From contig NZ_AP022822.1 in assembly GCF_011397115.1 (NCBI RefSeq), positions 1,307,501-1,371,500 of the forward strand: a stretch of 64,000 nucleotides of DNA, given 5' to 3'. Each line of letters starts with the position of its first letter. The stretch's first letter is position 1. This document shows, in pieces, positions 44,886-55,143 of the stretch. The notes under the pieces are model-generated. The model ran no database searches. It saw nothing but the letters and a program-made list of their open reading frames with translations, and had not been told where the DNA came from. The DNA comes from Enterococcus saigonensis. Its GTDB lineage: Bacteria; Bacillota; Bacilli; Lactobacillales; Enterococcaceae. Position numbers and translations under genes: made by a program.

Positions 44886-45734
44886 TTATACAGCTGAGAT
44901 TGCAATCCCAATTGCCTTCTCGCCTAAATGCGTTCCGATAACTGGCCCAAAATAACCAATTTCAATGTCTGCATTTGGGTATTTTTCTGCCAATTTTTGT
45001 TTTTCTTCTTTAGCAACAGTCAAGTTATTTGCATGAATAACGTATAACTTAACGGGACGATTAATCTCTTGATCACGCTGCCCAATTACTTCTTCAGCCC
45101 GATTAAAAGCTTTTTTACTAGAACGTATTTTTTCAAACAACTCGATTTTACCGTCATTAAACGTTAAAATTGGTTTTATTTTTAATAAGCCTCCAATTAA
45201 GGCAGCCCCATTTGTTAAACGTCCACCACGTACTAGATTATTCAAGTCGTCGACAATTAGATAGGCATAAGTATTATCGCGAATGATGTCTAAATGGCTA
45301 ATAATTTCAGTCAATGTTTTTCCAGCATCTTTTAGTTGCAGAGCACTTTCTACCATATGTCCCATTGGCATACTGGTAATTTTGGAGTCATAAGGAATGA
45401 CTTTAGCACCTTTAATTTCATCTTTAATGGTATTCAAAGTTGCGACGAATCCGGAAATACCTCCAGATAAATGAATGCTTAAAATAGTATCGTACCCTTT
45501 TGCGACTAAATTTTCATAAAGTTCAATTACTTCTCCCAGTGCAGGTTGTGAAGTTGTAGGGAACTCTTTACTGCTATTTAACATGGTATAATACTCATCG
45601 GCTTGAATATCAATCCCTTCGTTGTAGATCTGGCCGTCAATAATAACAGGTACCGGAATAATATATAAATCGGGATGATTTTGGATGGTTTCAGGTAGAA
45701 ATGCAGAACTATCTGTTACTACTGCTAATTTCAT
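44886..45734 (-). CDS. DegV-family fatty-acid-binding protein
   Basis: A 282-residue protein with a DegV fold: VVTDSSAFLP at the start, EFPTTSQPALGEV, ILSIHLSGGISGF and RGGRLTNGAALIGGLLKIKPIL. DegV/FakB proteins bind fatty acids for phosphorylation by FakA; whether this paralogue works with FakA is not shown. It is monocistronic. Confidence 0.92.
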   Translation of the reverse strand: MKLAVVTDSSAFLPETIQNHPDLYIIPVPVIIDGQIYNEGIDIQADEYYTMLNSSKEFPTTSQPALGEVIELYENLVAKGYDTILSIHLSGGISGFVATLNTIKDEIKGAKVIPYDSKITSMPMGHMVESALQLKDAGKTLTEIISHLDIIRDNTYAYLIVDDLNNLVRGGRLTNGAALIGGLLKIKPILTFNDGKIELFEKIRSSKKAFNRAEEVIGQRDQEINRPVKLYVIHANNLTVAKEEKQKLAEKYPNADIEIGYFGPVIGTHLGEKAIGIAISAV

Positions 45735-45841
45735 TTATAATCCTCGTTTCAAGAAAATTTCACTACTTCTACAAATATAGCATAAACTACGTTGCAGGAA
45801 AATAGTTTATACCAGATTCTCTTTAAAAGAAAGTGAATAGC

Positions 45842-45879
45842 AAAAAAGGATTAGCTTATTTCGTCCAATCCTTTTTTGT
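45842..45879 (-). terminator. Terminator of LCP gene
   Basis: AAAAAAGGATT / AATCCTTTTTT arms between the degV and LCP genes, with T run on the minus strand. Confidence 0.75.
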
Positions 45880-45895
45880 TAATGAAACTAAAAAA

Positions 45896-47116
45896 CTATT
45901 TTGCTAAAAAATTATTTATTGCTGTTTTATTAGCTGCTTTATCTATAACTAAAACACTACCAGCTTCAGCGGTAGTACCATATTCCCATGTATCCTTAGC
46001 CGGTACAGTTAAGCGGTCGATTCCACCTGCTCCTTTTAAAATTCTAAAACTGTTTTTAACAAGAAAACTGGTTTTAAGATCTGTTCCTGTATAGCCTAAG
46101 ACTTTACCAGCAGCATAAGGCAGTTTAGCAATCGCTAATGGACTTTTCATTTGACTAAAAATGGCATTCATCACTTGTTGCTGACGTCTTACCCGACCGA
46201 AATCACCTTCTTCATCCATCCGAAAACGCGCATATTGTAAGAGGTGCAAACCATCCATATCTTGTTGTCCTTTTTTGATTGGTACCTCTAAATTTGTGCT
46301 CATATCTTTTTCGGCATTAATAGCTACGCCTCCTGGAAATAGTGTATCAATGACCTTTTCAAATGATTTAAAATCAACTACAGCGTAATATTTACACTCT
46401 AATCCAAAATTTTGTGATAAAGTTTGTCGAACCAAATCAGCTCCGCCATAAGCATAAGAGGCATTAATCTTATTTTGTCCAACTCCTGGTATATCAACTA
46501 ATGTATCTCGCATAAATGAAATCAACTTCGGCTTTTTACTTGGTCCATCTAACTGTAATACCATAATCGTATCTGCTCGCGCAGTCTCTCCTTTGCGGCT
46601 GTCACTTCCAAGGAGCAAAATATTGTTAGCGCCATCAGCTGCGGTGAAGCCGTTAAAGGTTTCAGCTTCTTGTTTTGAAATCTCTCTATCAGAAGAAGCT
46701 GCCATTTTTCCCATCGCAAAGGCAACGCCACTATAAATAAGTAGAAAAAGTAAGAGACCAATGATAAAACGAATAACTGGATGTTTTTTCTTTGGTTTTT
46801 TTGTTTTTTGTGATTTTACTTGGTGTATTGTTTTTGTATTTTTAGGTTCAGCGGAATTACCGTATTCTTTGTTATTACGACCATTATGATTAGTCTGACT
46901 ATTATTTCGTTTTGTAATATCAAAGCGCGGCAGTGATTTTTTATTTCTTTTTTTATAAGGGGATTCAGTCGCGGCTCTATCTTCTTGATAGTCATCTATT
47001 TTATGATGAGCAGACTTTCCGGTTTCATCATTGTTTATAATTTGCTTACGCGCAAATAAGCTCTCCTTTTTACTAGTTTCTTCGTGTATTTTTTTATAGC
47101 GATCCATGCGGCTCAT
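45896..47116 (-). CDS. LytR-CpsA-Psr family cell-wall polymer ligase
   Basis: A 406-residue protein with a long basic cytoplasmic tail (about 1-110), one membrane helix (VIRFIIGLLLFLLIYSGVAF) and an extracellular LCP domain. Pyrophosphate-binding Arg/Asp positions are visible in LLLGSDSRKGETARADTIMV, SFMRDTLVDIPG and QYARFRMDEEGDFGRVRRQQ. LCP enzymes attach teichoic acid or polysaccharide to peptidoglycan. ATG 47116 follows ggaggtaag. It lies downstream of pheA but behind a terminator. Confidence 0.92.
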   Translation of the reverse strand: MSRMDRYKKIHEETSKKESLFARKQIINNDETGKSAHHKIDDYQEDRAATESPYKKRNKKSLPRFDITKRNNSQTNHNGRNNKEYGNSAEPKNTKTIHQVKSQKTKKPKKKHPVIRFIIGLLLFLLIYSGVAFAMGKMAASSDREISKQEAETFNGFTAADGANNILLLGSDSRKGETARADTIMVLQLDGPSKKPKLISFMRDTLVDIPGVGQNKINASYAYGGADLVRQTLSQNFGLECKYYAVVDFKSFEKVIDTLFPGGVAINAEKDMSTNLEVPIKKGQQDMDGLHLLQYARFRMDEEGDFGRVRRQQQVMNAIFSQMKSPLAIAKLPYAAGKVLGYTGTDLKTSFLVKNSFRILKGAGGIDRLTVPAKDTWEYGTTAEAGSVLVIDKAANKTAINNFLAK

Positions 47117-47171
47117 GTTGCTTACCTCCAAAAGTAAATCGTTTCTCCACAAGTTTACTCTAATTGTACGA

Positions 47172-47213
47172 CAAAAAAAGATGCTATGAAAAAACTTAAG
47201 CATTTCATAGCAT
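47172..47213 (-). terminator. Terminator of aro operon
   Basis: ATGCTATGAAA / TTTCATAGCAT followed by CTTTTTTT on the minus strand, just after pheA. Confidence 0.88.
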
Positions 47214-47227
47214 TTCTTGCAATTATG

Positions 47228-48052
47228 TTAGGTGGTAACACTCGTAATAGGATAAACACCCAAACGAGCAATTTGTCCTCCTAAGAGTTGTATTTCTTCA
47301 AGCGCATTTTCAATTAATTGTTGCGGACAATTTAATCGAAGATCCACTACAAAAAAATATTCACCAAGACTGGTTTTAAGCGGACGAGATTCAATTTTAC
47401 TCAAGTCAATTTGACGCCATCCAAATGCTGCAAGCATTTGATGCAAGGCACCGGCATGATTAGATGGCAAAGTTAAAATTAGTGACATTTTTTCTGGCTT
47501 TCCAAAAGAGAAAGTTTGATGGTTGCCAACAACCCAAAAACGCGTTTGATTAAAATCGTTGTCTTGAATCTGGTGACTGATAATTTTTAAGTTATAAACA
47601 GTTGCCGCTTCACAAGAGGCAATTGCCGCAATTTCTTCCTCGCCATTATTTGCAACATAATCACAAGCTGCTGTTGTAGAGGCGGTTGGGACTAACTCTG
47701 CGTTTGGGTAATTAGTAGCCAAAAAAATCTGTGATTGAGCTAAAGCTTGCGGATGAGAATAGATTTTTTTAAAATTGCTTTCGTTTACCGCTAACAACTG
47801 TTGTTTAATCGGTAAAATAATTTCTGCAACGACTTGTAATTGGGTATTTTGAGACAAAGTATCAATTGTAGCATGAACGGATCCTTCTAAAGAATTTTCA
47901 ATCGGAACAACTGAAAATTCTACTTCGTCATTAAGCACCGCTTGTAGACAAGCTGGAATTGAAGCATAGGCAACCAAGTCTGCTGCTGCGAATTGTTTTT
48001 TTGCAGCTTGGTGAGAAAAAGAACTTTCCGGTCCCAAATAACCAATCTTCAT
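47228..48052 (-). CDS. pheA: Prephenate dehydratase
   Basis: A 274-residue enzyme converting prephenate to phenylpyruvate, the Phe branch. N-terminal PDT domain (MKIGYLGPESSFSHQAA; the TRF motif appears as NQTRFWV) and C-terminal ACT domain (about 190-270) with the Phe-binding ESRPLKTSLGEYFF region. No chorismate mutase is fused. It overlaps aroK by 4 bases and is the last gene of the aro operon. Confidence 0.95.
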   Translation of the reverse strand: MKIGYLGPESSFSHQAAKKQFAAADLVAYASIPACLQAVLNDEVEFSVVPIENSLEGSVHATIDTLSQNTQLQVVAEIILPIKQQLLAVNESNFKKIYSHPQALAQSQIFLATNYPNAELVPTASTTAACDYVANNGEEEIAAIASCEAATVYNLKIISHQIQDNDFNQTRFWVVGNHQTFSFGKPEKMSLILTLPSNHAGALHQMLAAFGWRQIDLSKIESRPLKTSLGEYFFVVDLRLNCPQQLIENALEEIQLLGGQIARLGVYPITSVTT

Positions 48053-48558
48053 ACCTTACTCAACCTTTCTATGATTTCTTCCACAATGTCTTTTGGATGG
48101 CGGTTTGTAGTTTCGATGCTAAGGGCGGCACTCTCTTCATAATAATTGAGCCGTTCCTTTAGTAAGGAGACAATCTCTGCCTCACTTTTTTCTGTTGCTA
48201 GTGGACGGATATTTTTGGTATCATTTTTGATTCGGGCAACTAATATTTTAGGTTCAGCTTTTAAATAAACGACGTTAGGATGTGCTTTTAAAAGACTACG
48301 ATTTATTGTATTCACTACAACGCCTCCACCAGTCGCAATTATTGCTTCAGTTGTAAGATTATTTTTTAAAACACTTGATTCCACTTGCCGAAAAGCTTCT
48401 TCACCAAACTGAGCAAAATAGTCATTAATTGGCATTCTGATTTTATCAGTAATCAAATCATCCAAATCGATCAGTGGTCGTCCTAACGCTTCAGCTAGTA
48501 GGCTACCGATAGTTGACTTGCCTGCCCCCATAAAACCAATCAATAAAATACTACTCAT
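48049..48558 (-). CDS. aroK: Shikimate kinase
   Basis: A 169-residue kinase phosphorylating shikimate at O3. Walker A GFMGAGKSTIG, the shikimate-binding Asp in LIDLDDLI, the Arg in EAFRQVE and GGGVV are all present. ATG 48558 overlaps the end of aroA (ATGAGTAG) and has an aggtga RBS; the in-frame GTG at 48567 is less likely. Confidence 0.95.
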   Translation of the reverse strand: MSSILLIGFMGAGKSTIGSLLAEALGRPLIDLDDLITDKIRMPINDYFAQFGEEAFRQVESSVLKNNLTTEAIIATGGGVVVNTINRSLLKAHPNVVYLKAEPKILVARIKNDTKNIRPLATEKSEAEIVSLLKERLNYYEESAALSIETTNRHPKDIVEEIIERLSKV

Positions 48559-49843
48559 TGCTTTCACCTACTACAATTTTTTTGACATCATCAAAGAATT
48601 CAGGATAAGAAATATCAATTGCTTCAGGACGATCTAATTTTGTTTTTCCTGTTGCAATTAAAGCTGCGATTTGCAGCATCATGCCAATGCGGTGATCACC
48701 ACGACTTGATACGTGCGCACCTTTTAATGAAGTTGGACCGTTAATTATTAACCCATCATCAGTTGGCAGAATATCTGCTCCCATTTTTTGTAATTCTTCT
48801 GCAGTAGCGTCAATTCTATTAGTTTCTTTCACTTTTAGCTCTTGCGCATCTTTAATAATTGTTTGTCCTTGTGCTTGTGTCGCAAGCAATGCGATAATGG
48901 GTAACTCATCAATTAGACGAGGAATAATTTTTCCTGCAATAATCGTTCCAGTCAACTCTGAAGATTTTATCATTAAATCAGCTGCTTGATTTTTCTCATC
49001 GTAGTTTTCAATTTTCAAATTCGCACCCATTTGGTTTAAAACATCAATGATACCCGTTCGAGTTGGATTCATCCCAACGTTTTTTAGTATTAACTGACTA
49101 TTTGGAACAATCGCACCTGCAACTAAGAAAAAAGCAGCTGAAGAAATATCTCCGGGAATGGTTATATTTTGTCCTGTAAAAGTCTGGGGGCCACTTACTG
49201 TAATTTCTTTTCCCTTTGAAATGATTTTTCCGCCAAATTGACGAATCATTTCTTCGGTATGGTTACGAGAAACTTCTTTTTCGACAATAATTGAAGTTCC
49301 CCTAGCTTGAAGTGCTGCAAAAATAATAGCCGATTTGACTTGGGCACTAGCAACAGGCATGTGATAAGAAATTGGTTGTAAATGATTTGTCCCCATAACT
49401 TTAATTGGTGGAAACTCACTAGCATTATCTCCTGTAAGTGATGCGCCCATCTGACATAATGGGGCCATAACTCTTTGCATTGGTCGTTTGTTTAAAGATT
49501 CGTCACCAAACAACGTGGTGGTAAAATTCTGTCCCGCCAAAATTCCCATCATTAAACGAATCGTAGTACCAGAATTTCCAATATCAATGGCTTTATCACA
49601 AGCCTTTAAACCATTAAATCCCACTCCTGTAACCGTAATTGTCTTACCATCATCGCTAATGGGGACGCCCAATTTTTTAAAAGCATTTAATGTACTCAAG
49701 CAATCTTGTGCCCGCAAAAAATTTTTAATTGTGGTTTGGCCCATTGCTAAAGCGCCAAACATAATACTACGATGAGAAATTGACTTATCGGCTGGAACAG
49801 TGATACTTCCTTGTAAACCTTTTTGTGCATGTAATAATTCCAT
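48551..49843 (-). CDS. aroA: EPSP synthase
   Basis: A 430-residue 5-enolpyruvylshikimate-3-phosphate synthase. Visible motifs: VPADKSISHRSIM, GNSGTTIRLMMGIL, DESLNKRPMQR, KSAIIFAAL, RTGIIDVL and SRGDHRIGMML. Full length with an aaaggagg RBS; its end overlaps aroK. Confidence 0.97.
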   Translation of the reverse strand: MELLHAQKGLQGSITVPADKSISHRSIMFGALAMGQTTIKNFLRAQDCLSTLNAFKKLGVPISDDGKTITVTGVGFNGLKACDKAIDIGNSGTTIRLMMGILAGQNFTTTLFGDESLNKRPMQRVMAPLCQMGASLTGDNASEFPPIKVMGTNHLQPISYHMPVASAQVKSAIIFAALQARGTSIIVEKEVSRNHTEEMIRQFGGKIISKGKEITVSGPQTFTGQNITIPGDISSAAFFLVAGAIVPNSQLILKNVGMNPTRTGIIDVLNQMGANLKIENYDEKNQAADLMIKSSELTGTIIAGKIIPRLIDELPIIALLATQAQGQTIIKDAQELKVKETNRIDATAEELQKMGADILPTDDGLIINGPTSLKGAHVSSRGDHRIGMMLQIAALIATGKTKLDRPEAIDISYPEFFDDVKKIVVGESNE

Positions 49844-49862
49844 AATGACCTCCTTTTATTTT

Positions 49863-50954
49863 TTATTTAATTCTAGCGGGATATGGTGTATTTTGTAAAA
49901 CACACACCTGTGCTCGAGTTAAGTCGCGCTCGTTGCGGAAACTAATTTGTAAAATTCCATGAATATCTTCTCTTGTTTCCTGAATTTTCAGATTTATTAA
50001 GTTAATTTGATGATGACCTAATAGGCCCGTTACCTCAGCAATTACACCAGGCTCATCCGGAATATCAATAAACAAATCGTAAAAAGCTGGGATAGCCCCA
50101 TTTTTATGGACCGGCAAACGATCTCTGTTATCTTTAGCTTGATTAAAAAAAGTAAAAATCGCATTTTCATCGTCAGCTGTAAGCCAATTTTGGACTTTGT
50201 TAATCTCTGTTTGCCACTCGTTTAACTGTTGTAAAATAGCCTGCTTATTGCTTAATAATATTTCGGTCCACATGACTGGATCAGAAGAAGCAATCCGAGT
50301 GATATCACGAAATCCTCCGGCTGCTAATTGTTTAGCACGAGGGTGTTTTTGGTTAAAACTGTCACCTTGTGTAACCAATCCTGCAGCAATAATGTGAGGT
50401 AAATGGCTAAGCATAGCAGTGATTTGATCATGTTCATCTGGAGTTAGTTCAACAAATTTCGCTCGTGTTCCAGCTAGTAGTTGTTCCAATAACAAAATGA
50501 TACTTTTCTTTGCGTATTGATTTGTAAAAATATAGTAGGCATTTTCAAATAAATTACTATCTGCAGCAGTTATGCCAGACTTGTGGGAACCAGCCATTGG
50601 GTGTCCACCGATAAAAGTAAATGGTAAATGAGAGGCCATTTGCATAATTCTACTTTTAGTGCTAGCGACGTCTGTTACAATGACATCTTCTTTTAAATTT
50701 AAAGAGGATAATTTTTCTAAATAATCCATTGTCTTAAAAACCGGAACCGCCAAAATAATGATGTCAGCAGTTTGAGCACTTTCAGAAAAATCTGTAGCAA
50801 TATGTGAAACGATCCTCTTTTTCAAAGCAATTTTGCAAGTTTTTTCATGTAGATCAAAACCCGTAATGCTGACTTTGGGATGTTCTTTTTTTATCGCTAA
50901 AGCAAGAGAGGCGCCAATTAACCCCAATCCTACGATGAGCACCTTTTGTTTCAT
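49863..50954 (-). CDS. tyrA: Prephenate dehydrogenase
   Basis: A 363-residue NAD-dependent enzyme for the Tyr branch: Rossmann GLGLIGASLALAI, catalytic region GGHPMAGSHKSGI and SHLPHIIAAGL, and a C-terminal ACT domain (about 292-362, DIPDEPGVIAEVTGLLGHHQ) for feedback control. ATG 50954 follows aggaggtc; the longer ORF is rejected. Confidence 0.95.
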   Translation of the reverse strand: MKQKVLIVGLGLIGASLALAIKKEHPKVSITGFDLHEKTCKIALKKRIVSHIATDFSESAQTADIIILAVPVFKTMDYLEKLSSLNLKEDVIVTDVASTKSRIMQMASHLPFTFIGGHPMAGSHKSGITAADSNLFENAYYIFTNQYAKKSIILLLEQLLAGTRAKFVELTPDEHDQITAMLSHLPHIIAAGLVTQGDSFNQKHPRAKQLAAGGFRDITRIASSDPVMWTEILLSNKQAILQQLNEWQTEINKVQNWLTADDENAIFTFFNQAKDNRDRLPVHKNGAIPAFYDLFIDIPDEPGVIAEVTGLLGHHQINLINLKIQETREDIHGILQISFRNERDLTRAQVCVLQNTPYPARIK

Positions 50955-50967
50955 CTCAAAAGACCTC

Positions 50968-52134
50968 CTAAAAGTTTTTAACATACTGGCGATATTGTGC
51001 CAGAGAAGTTTTTAACTCTTCAAAAGAATCACTTGAAAATTTAGCTAAAATTTCATTTGCTAAAACAGTAGCAACAACATTTTCACAAACAACGCTTGCC
51101 GCTGGCACAGCAGTACTGTCAGAACGTTCTACACTTGCTTTATAAGGTTCTTTTGTTTGGATATCAACACTCATTAGCGGTTTATACAAAGTTGGAATTG
51201 GTTTCATCACGCCTTTAATAATAATTGTCTCACCATTTGTCATTCCGCCTTCAAATCCACCCAGATGATTGGTTTTGCGGCGGTAACCAGTTTCTTTTGA
51301 CCAAATAATTTCATCCATTACTTTAGAACCAGGTACATTTGCGGCTTCAAAACCAACGCCAAATTCTACACCTTTAAAAGCATTAATTCCCACAATAGCT
51401 TGGGCCAGTTTGGCATCTAACTTGGTATCCCATTGAACGTAACTTCCTAGACCAGCGGGAATATTTCCTACTAAAATTTCCACAACACCGCCGATTGTAT
51501 CGCCATTTTTTTTCGTCTGATCAATTAATTGTTTCATTTTTTCTTCCACTGTCGGATCAATTACGCGAACTTCGGAATTTTCAGAACGCTCTTTTACTTC
51601 TGCAATACTAATTTCTGCCGGAATGGATGCTTTAATGCCTCCTAAAACCGTGACGTGTCCAGCTATCTCAATCTCAAGTTCTTTTAATAATTTTTTTGCT
51701 ACCGCACCAACAGCAACTCGCATAGTGGTTTCTCTTGCCGAAGAGCGCTCTAAGACATTCCGTAAATCTTTGTGGTGATACTTCATCCCTCCAACTAAAT
51801 CGGCATGACCTGGACGCGGTCGTGTAACTTGGCGAAGCTTTTGCTCTTTGGCATCTACTTCTTCAGTAGCCATAACGGTTTGCCAATTTTTCCAATCACG
51901 ATTTTCCACAACTAAAGTAACTGGCGAACCTAATGTTTTACCATGGCGTACACCAGAAGTAATACGTACCTGGTCTTTTTCGATTTTCATACGTCCTCCG
52001 CGACCATAGCCACCTTGACGTCGCGCTAACTCTAAATTGATATCTGCTGCTAGTAATGGCATACCAGCGGGTAAACCATCAATAATGGCAGTTAATTCCG
52101 GTCCGTGAGACTCTCCTGCTGTTAAATAACGCAT
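50968..52134 (-). CDS. aroC: Chorismate synthase
   Basis: A 388-residue FMN-dependent enzyme making chorismate. Signatures are YLTAGESHGPELTAIIDG, RRQGGYGRGGRM and RSSARETTMRVA. Two adjacent ATGs exist (52137, 52134), and the aroB stop TGA lies across them; the second has better spacing from aaggagg. Translational coupling to aroB is likely. Confidence 0.96.
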   Translation of the reverse strand: MRYLTAGESHGPELTAIIDGLPAGMPLLAADINLELARRQGGYGRGGRMKIEKDQVRITSGVRHGKTLGSPVTLVVENRDWKNWQTVMATEEVDAKEQKLRQVTRPRPGHADLVGGMKYHHKDLRNVLERSSARETTMRVAVGAVAKKLLKELEIEIAGHVTVLGGIKASIPAEISIAEVKERSENSEVRVIDPTVEEKMKQLIDQTKKNGDTIGGVVEILVGNIPAGLGSYVQWDTKLDAKLAQAIVGINAFKGVEFGVGFEAANVPGSKVMDEIIWSKETGYRRKTNHLGGFEGGMTNGETIIIKGVMKPIPTLYKPLMSVDIQTKEPYKASVERSDSTAVPAASVVCENVVATVLANEILAKFSSDSFEELKTSLAQYRQYVKNF

Positions 52135-53198
52135 CATAACGCCTCCTTTAAGTAATCTTTCATTTCAATTAAGGGTATTTCAACAATTTTTGCTTTCCCA
52201 ATTTGTTCTAGCAAAATTATTTTTAAGGTAGTACCACGAGCTTTTTTATCATGTGTAATCGCGCTATAAAGTGCCGTTTCATCCCAATTTGGTAAATTTG
52301 TAGGCAAATGAAACTTTTCAATCATTAATTGCAACTGTTTTGTGCTACCCAGTGGCGATAATCCTTTTGCCTCTGCGATATGGTTGATTTTTATCATGCC
52401 TAAAGCAACACCTTCTCCGTGACTGACCACGCCATATCCCGCCGTGTTTTCAATTGCATGTCCAATCGTATGACCAAAATTTAAAATGAGGCGCATTCCG
52501 TTATCAAATTCATCTTCTTGTACCACATGACGCTTTATTTCAAGGGCAGCTGTAATGATTTCCTCTGCCTGCTTTAATAAATCTGCTTCATCTTTTAAGT
52601 CGGTCAATTTGTTCCATAAAACTAAATCTGCAATTGCTGCCGATTTAATAATTTCTGCAATTCCTTCGCGCACGCGTCGTATTTCTAATGTTTTTAAAAC
52701 ATCAGGGTCGATTAAGACTCCCGATGGTTGATTAAAAGTTCCGACTAAATTTTTTGCTTTTTGTGTATTAACTCCTGTTTTACCACCAATACTAGAATCT
52801 ACTTGAGCCAATAAAGTTGTAGGAATTTGCAAAAAATGAATCCCACGCATAAACGTCGAAGCAACAAAACCAGCTAAATCACCAACCACACCCCCACCTA
52901 AAGCAACAATACCATCACTACGGGTGAAACCAGCTTCTGCTAAAAAGTCATATAATCGCGCTGCTTGCTTTAAAGATTTACTCGTTTCACCAGCAGGAAC
53001 TACAGCTAGATGTGGTGCAAAACCAGCTGCTGTTAATTGCTTCATCACAATTTCACTATACAAAGGGGCAACATTACTATCGGTAATGACAGCGATTTTT
53101 TGCGGCATCCATAAAGAACTGACCCATGTCCCTAATTGTTCTAATGCACCACGTTTTATTATTATTTCATAGGAATGTTCCTTTAAATTAACGCGCAT
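52134..53198 (-). CDS. aroB: 3-dehydroquinate synthase
   Basis: A 354-residue NAD- and metal-dependent enzyme closing the DAHP ring. GGGVVGDLAGFVASTFMRGI, TTLLAQVDSSIGGKTGVN and the metal-binding LNFGHTIGHAIE and SHGEGVALGM motifs are present. It lies 3 bases after aroF. Confidence 0.96.
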   Translation of the reverse strand: MRVNLKEHSYEIIIKRGALEQLGTWVSSLWMPQKIAVITDSNVAPLYSEIVMKQLTAAGFAPHLAVVPAGETSKSLKQAARLYDFLAEAGFTRSDGIVALGGGVVGDLAGFVASTFMRGIHFLQIPTTLLAQVDSSIGGKTGVNTQKAKNLVGTFNQPSGVLIDPDVLKTLEIRRVREGIAEIIKSAAIADLVLWNKLTDLKDEADLLKQAEEIITAALEIKRHVVQEDEFDNGMRLILNFGHTIGHAIENTAGYGVVSHGEGVALGMIKINHIAEAKGLSPLGSTKQLQLMIEKFHLPTNLPNWDETALYSAITHDKKARGTTLKIILLEQIGKAKIVEIPLIEMKDYLKEAL

Positions 53199-53201
53199 AA
53201 A

Positions 53202-54227
53202 CTAGCCCTCGATTTCTTTAATTTTTTCCATCGCAGCAGTCAAAATATCAACTTCTTTCATCATCCTCATGTAGTTTTCTTCGTTTAATGACTGTTGTCC
53301 GTCAGACCAAGCATTTTTAGGATCAGGATGAATTTCAACAATCATGCCATCAGCTCCTGCAGCTACCCCAGCTCTAGCCATTGGCGCAACCAAATCCCAA
53401 ACGCCCGTACCGTGACTTGGATCAACAATAATTGGAAAATGACTTAATTTTTTAATTAAAGGCACAGCTGATAAGTCAAATGTGTTGCGGGTAGCAGTTT
53501 CATACGTCCGAATTCCGCGTTCAATGAAAATTACAGGTGATTTGTCTTGAACAGCAATGTATTCCGCCGCATTTAACCACTCGTCAATCGTACCTGCAAT
53601 ACCTCGTTTTAAGCCGATTGGTTTTCCTGTTTTGCCGACAGCTTGTAATAATTTGTAGTTTTGCATATTACGTGCGCCGATTTGTAAAATGTCACTGTAT
53701 TCTGCCACCATCTCAATATGCCCTTCATCCATTACCTCTGTGATAACTTTCATATCGAATTCGTCAGCTGCTTGACGAATATATTTTAAGCCTTCTTCTT
53801 CCAAACCTTGGAAAGCGTATGGGGAAGTTCTTGGTTTAAAGGCTCCTCCTCGTAAAATTTTCGCTCCTCCAGCTTTTGCAATTTTGGCACATTCACGAAT
53901 TTGCTCTAGTCCTTCAATGGAACAAGGTCCAGCCATTGTGACAAAGCTTCCATCACCGATTTTTACACCATCGACATCAACAATAGTATTACCAGGGTGA
54001 AATTCGCGAGAAGTTAATTTGTACGTATTGGAAATTTTTAACGTTTTTTCTACGCCTTCATAAGTGTTAAACGGCACATCCTGAATTCCTCTAACGTCGC
54101 CTTTTAAACCAATTACAATATGTTCAGTCCCTTGATCGATGTTTACGTCAAGTCCTTCTTTTTGGATTCGTTTTACTACTAACTCTACTTGTTCTTTTGT
54201 AGCCCCTGGTTTCATAATTACAATCAT
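53202..54227 (-). CDS. aroF: DAHP synthase
   Basis: A 341-residue enzyme joining PEP and erythrose-4-phosphate, the entry step. An N-terminal ferredoxin-like regulatory domain (about 1-70, MIVIMKPGATKEQVE) precedes the barrel with AGPCSIEG, LRGGAFKPRTSPYAFQG, QIGARNMQNY, LKRG and DPSHGTG, the layout of the Thermotoga-type enzyme inhibited by Tyr/Phe. Family-level naming (aroF/aroG) is not uniform. Confidence 0.93.
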   Translation of the reverse strand: MIVIMKPGATKEQVELVVKRIQKEGLDVNIDQGTEHIVIGLKGDVRGIQDVPFNTYEGVEKTLKISNTYKLTSREFHPGNTIVDVDGVKIGDGSFVTMAGPCSIEGLEQIRECAKIAKAGGAKILRGGAFKPRTSPYAFQGLEEEGLKYIRQAADEFDMKVITEVMDEGHIEMVAEYSDILQIGARNMQNYKLLQAVGKTGKPIGLKRGIAGTIDEWLNAAEYIAVQDKSPVIFIERGIRTYETATRNTFDLSAVPLIKKLSHFPIIVDPSHGTGVWDLVAPMARAGVAAGADGMIVEIHPDPKNAWSDGQQSLNEENYMRMMKEVDILTAAMEKIKEIEG

Positions 54228-54241
54228 TTTAATATTCTCCT

Positions 54242-55108
54242 TTAACTGTTTTCTACTAATGGTTTAATCGTCTCTAGCGGCATCTTTTGGCCCGTCCACA
54301 ATTCAAACGCATCGGCACCTTGGTACAATAGCATACCTAAACCGTTAGTATGTTTTAGTCCTTTTTCTTTGGCAATTTGTAATAATTTTGTTTTCCTGGG
54401 ATTGTAAACGACATCATAGACAGCTAATTTTTGGTGGAAAGCACTAAAGTCAGTGATTGCGGTTCTATCTTCATTTGGTTTCATCCCAACGCCAGTCGCA
54501 TTTACTAACAAGCTACTGCGACTAATTGCATTATTTACTACTTTTGTATCAGCTAAATCGTGTAAATGAATCTCACATTGCGTCTTTTGTGCAATTGTTT
54601 GAATCTTCTTTCGACTTTGAATGAAAAAATTATCTTGGCGATTGAAAATATTAATTTTTTTAACGCCATCTAAGGCAGCCTGAACGCAAATAGCAGTCGC
54701 TGCCCCACCTGCTCCAATAATCGTGATTTCTTTTCCAATGATATCCACATCGATATCAGCCAAGCTACGCATAAAGCCGCTGCCATCTGTATTGTGTCCA
54801 ACGAGGGCACCATCATGAGTGGGTACAATGGTATTAACAGCGCCAATCAATTGGGCTGCAGCACTTAATTCATTCAAATAAGGAATGACCGCCATTTTAT
54901 ACGGCATTGAAACGTTTACCCCAATCATATCAAGGGCTGTGATACTTCTAAGGGAAGCTTCCAATTGTGCTTTTTCGACTTCAAAAGATAAATAAACGGC
55001 ATCAATACCATTTGCTTTAAAAGCTGCATTATGCATTAACGGCGAAATGCTATGTTTGGCCGGGTTAGCAATAAGCCCTGCTAAACGAGTGTAACCAGTT
55101 ACTTTCAT
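54242..55108 (-). CDS. aroE: Shikimate dehydrogenase
   Basis: A 288-residue NADPH-dependent enzyme. Shikimate-binding region GLIANPAKHSISPLMHNAAF, catalytic Lys in VNVSMPYKMAV, NTDGSGF, IIGAGGAATA and the VNATGVGM block are present. ATG 55108 lies eight bases after aaggag; a GTG at 55117 falls inside that RBS. It is the first structural gene of the aro operon, behind the attenuator leader. Confidence 0.95.
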   Translation of the reverse strand: MKVTGYTRLAGLIANPAKHSISPLMHNAAFKANGIDAVYLSFEVEKAQLEASLRSITALDMIGVNVSMPYKMAVIPYLNELSAAAQLIGAVNTIVPTHDGALVGHNTDGSGFMRSLADIDVDIIGKEITIIGAGGAATAICVQAALDGVKKINIFNRQDNFFIQSRKKIQTIAQKTQCEIHLHDLADTKVVNNAISRSSLLVNATGVGMKPNEDRTAITDFSAFHQKLAVYDVVYNPRKTKLLQIAKEKGLKHTNGLGMLLYQGADAFELWTGQKMPLETIKPLVENS

Positions 55109-55143
55109 TTTCTCCACTCCTTAATTTTTAAACCTATGGGTAC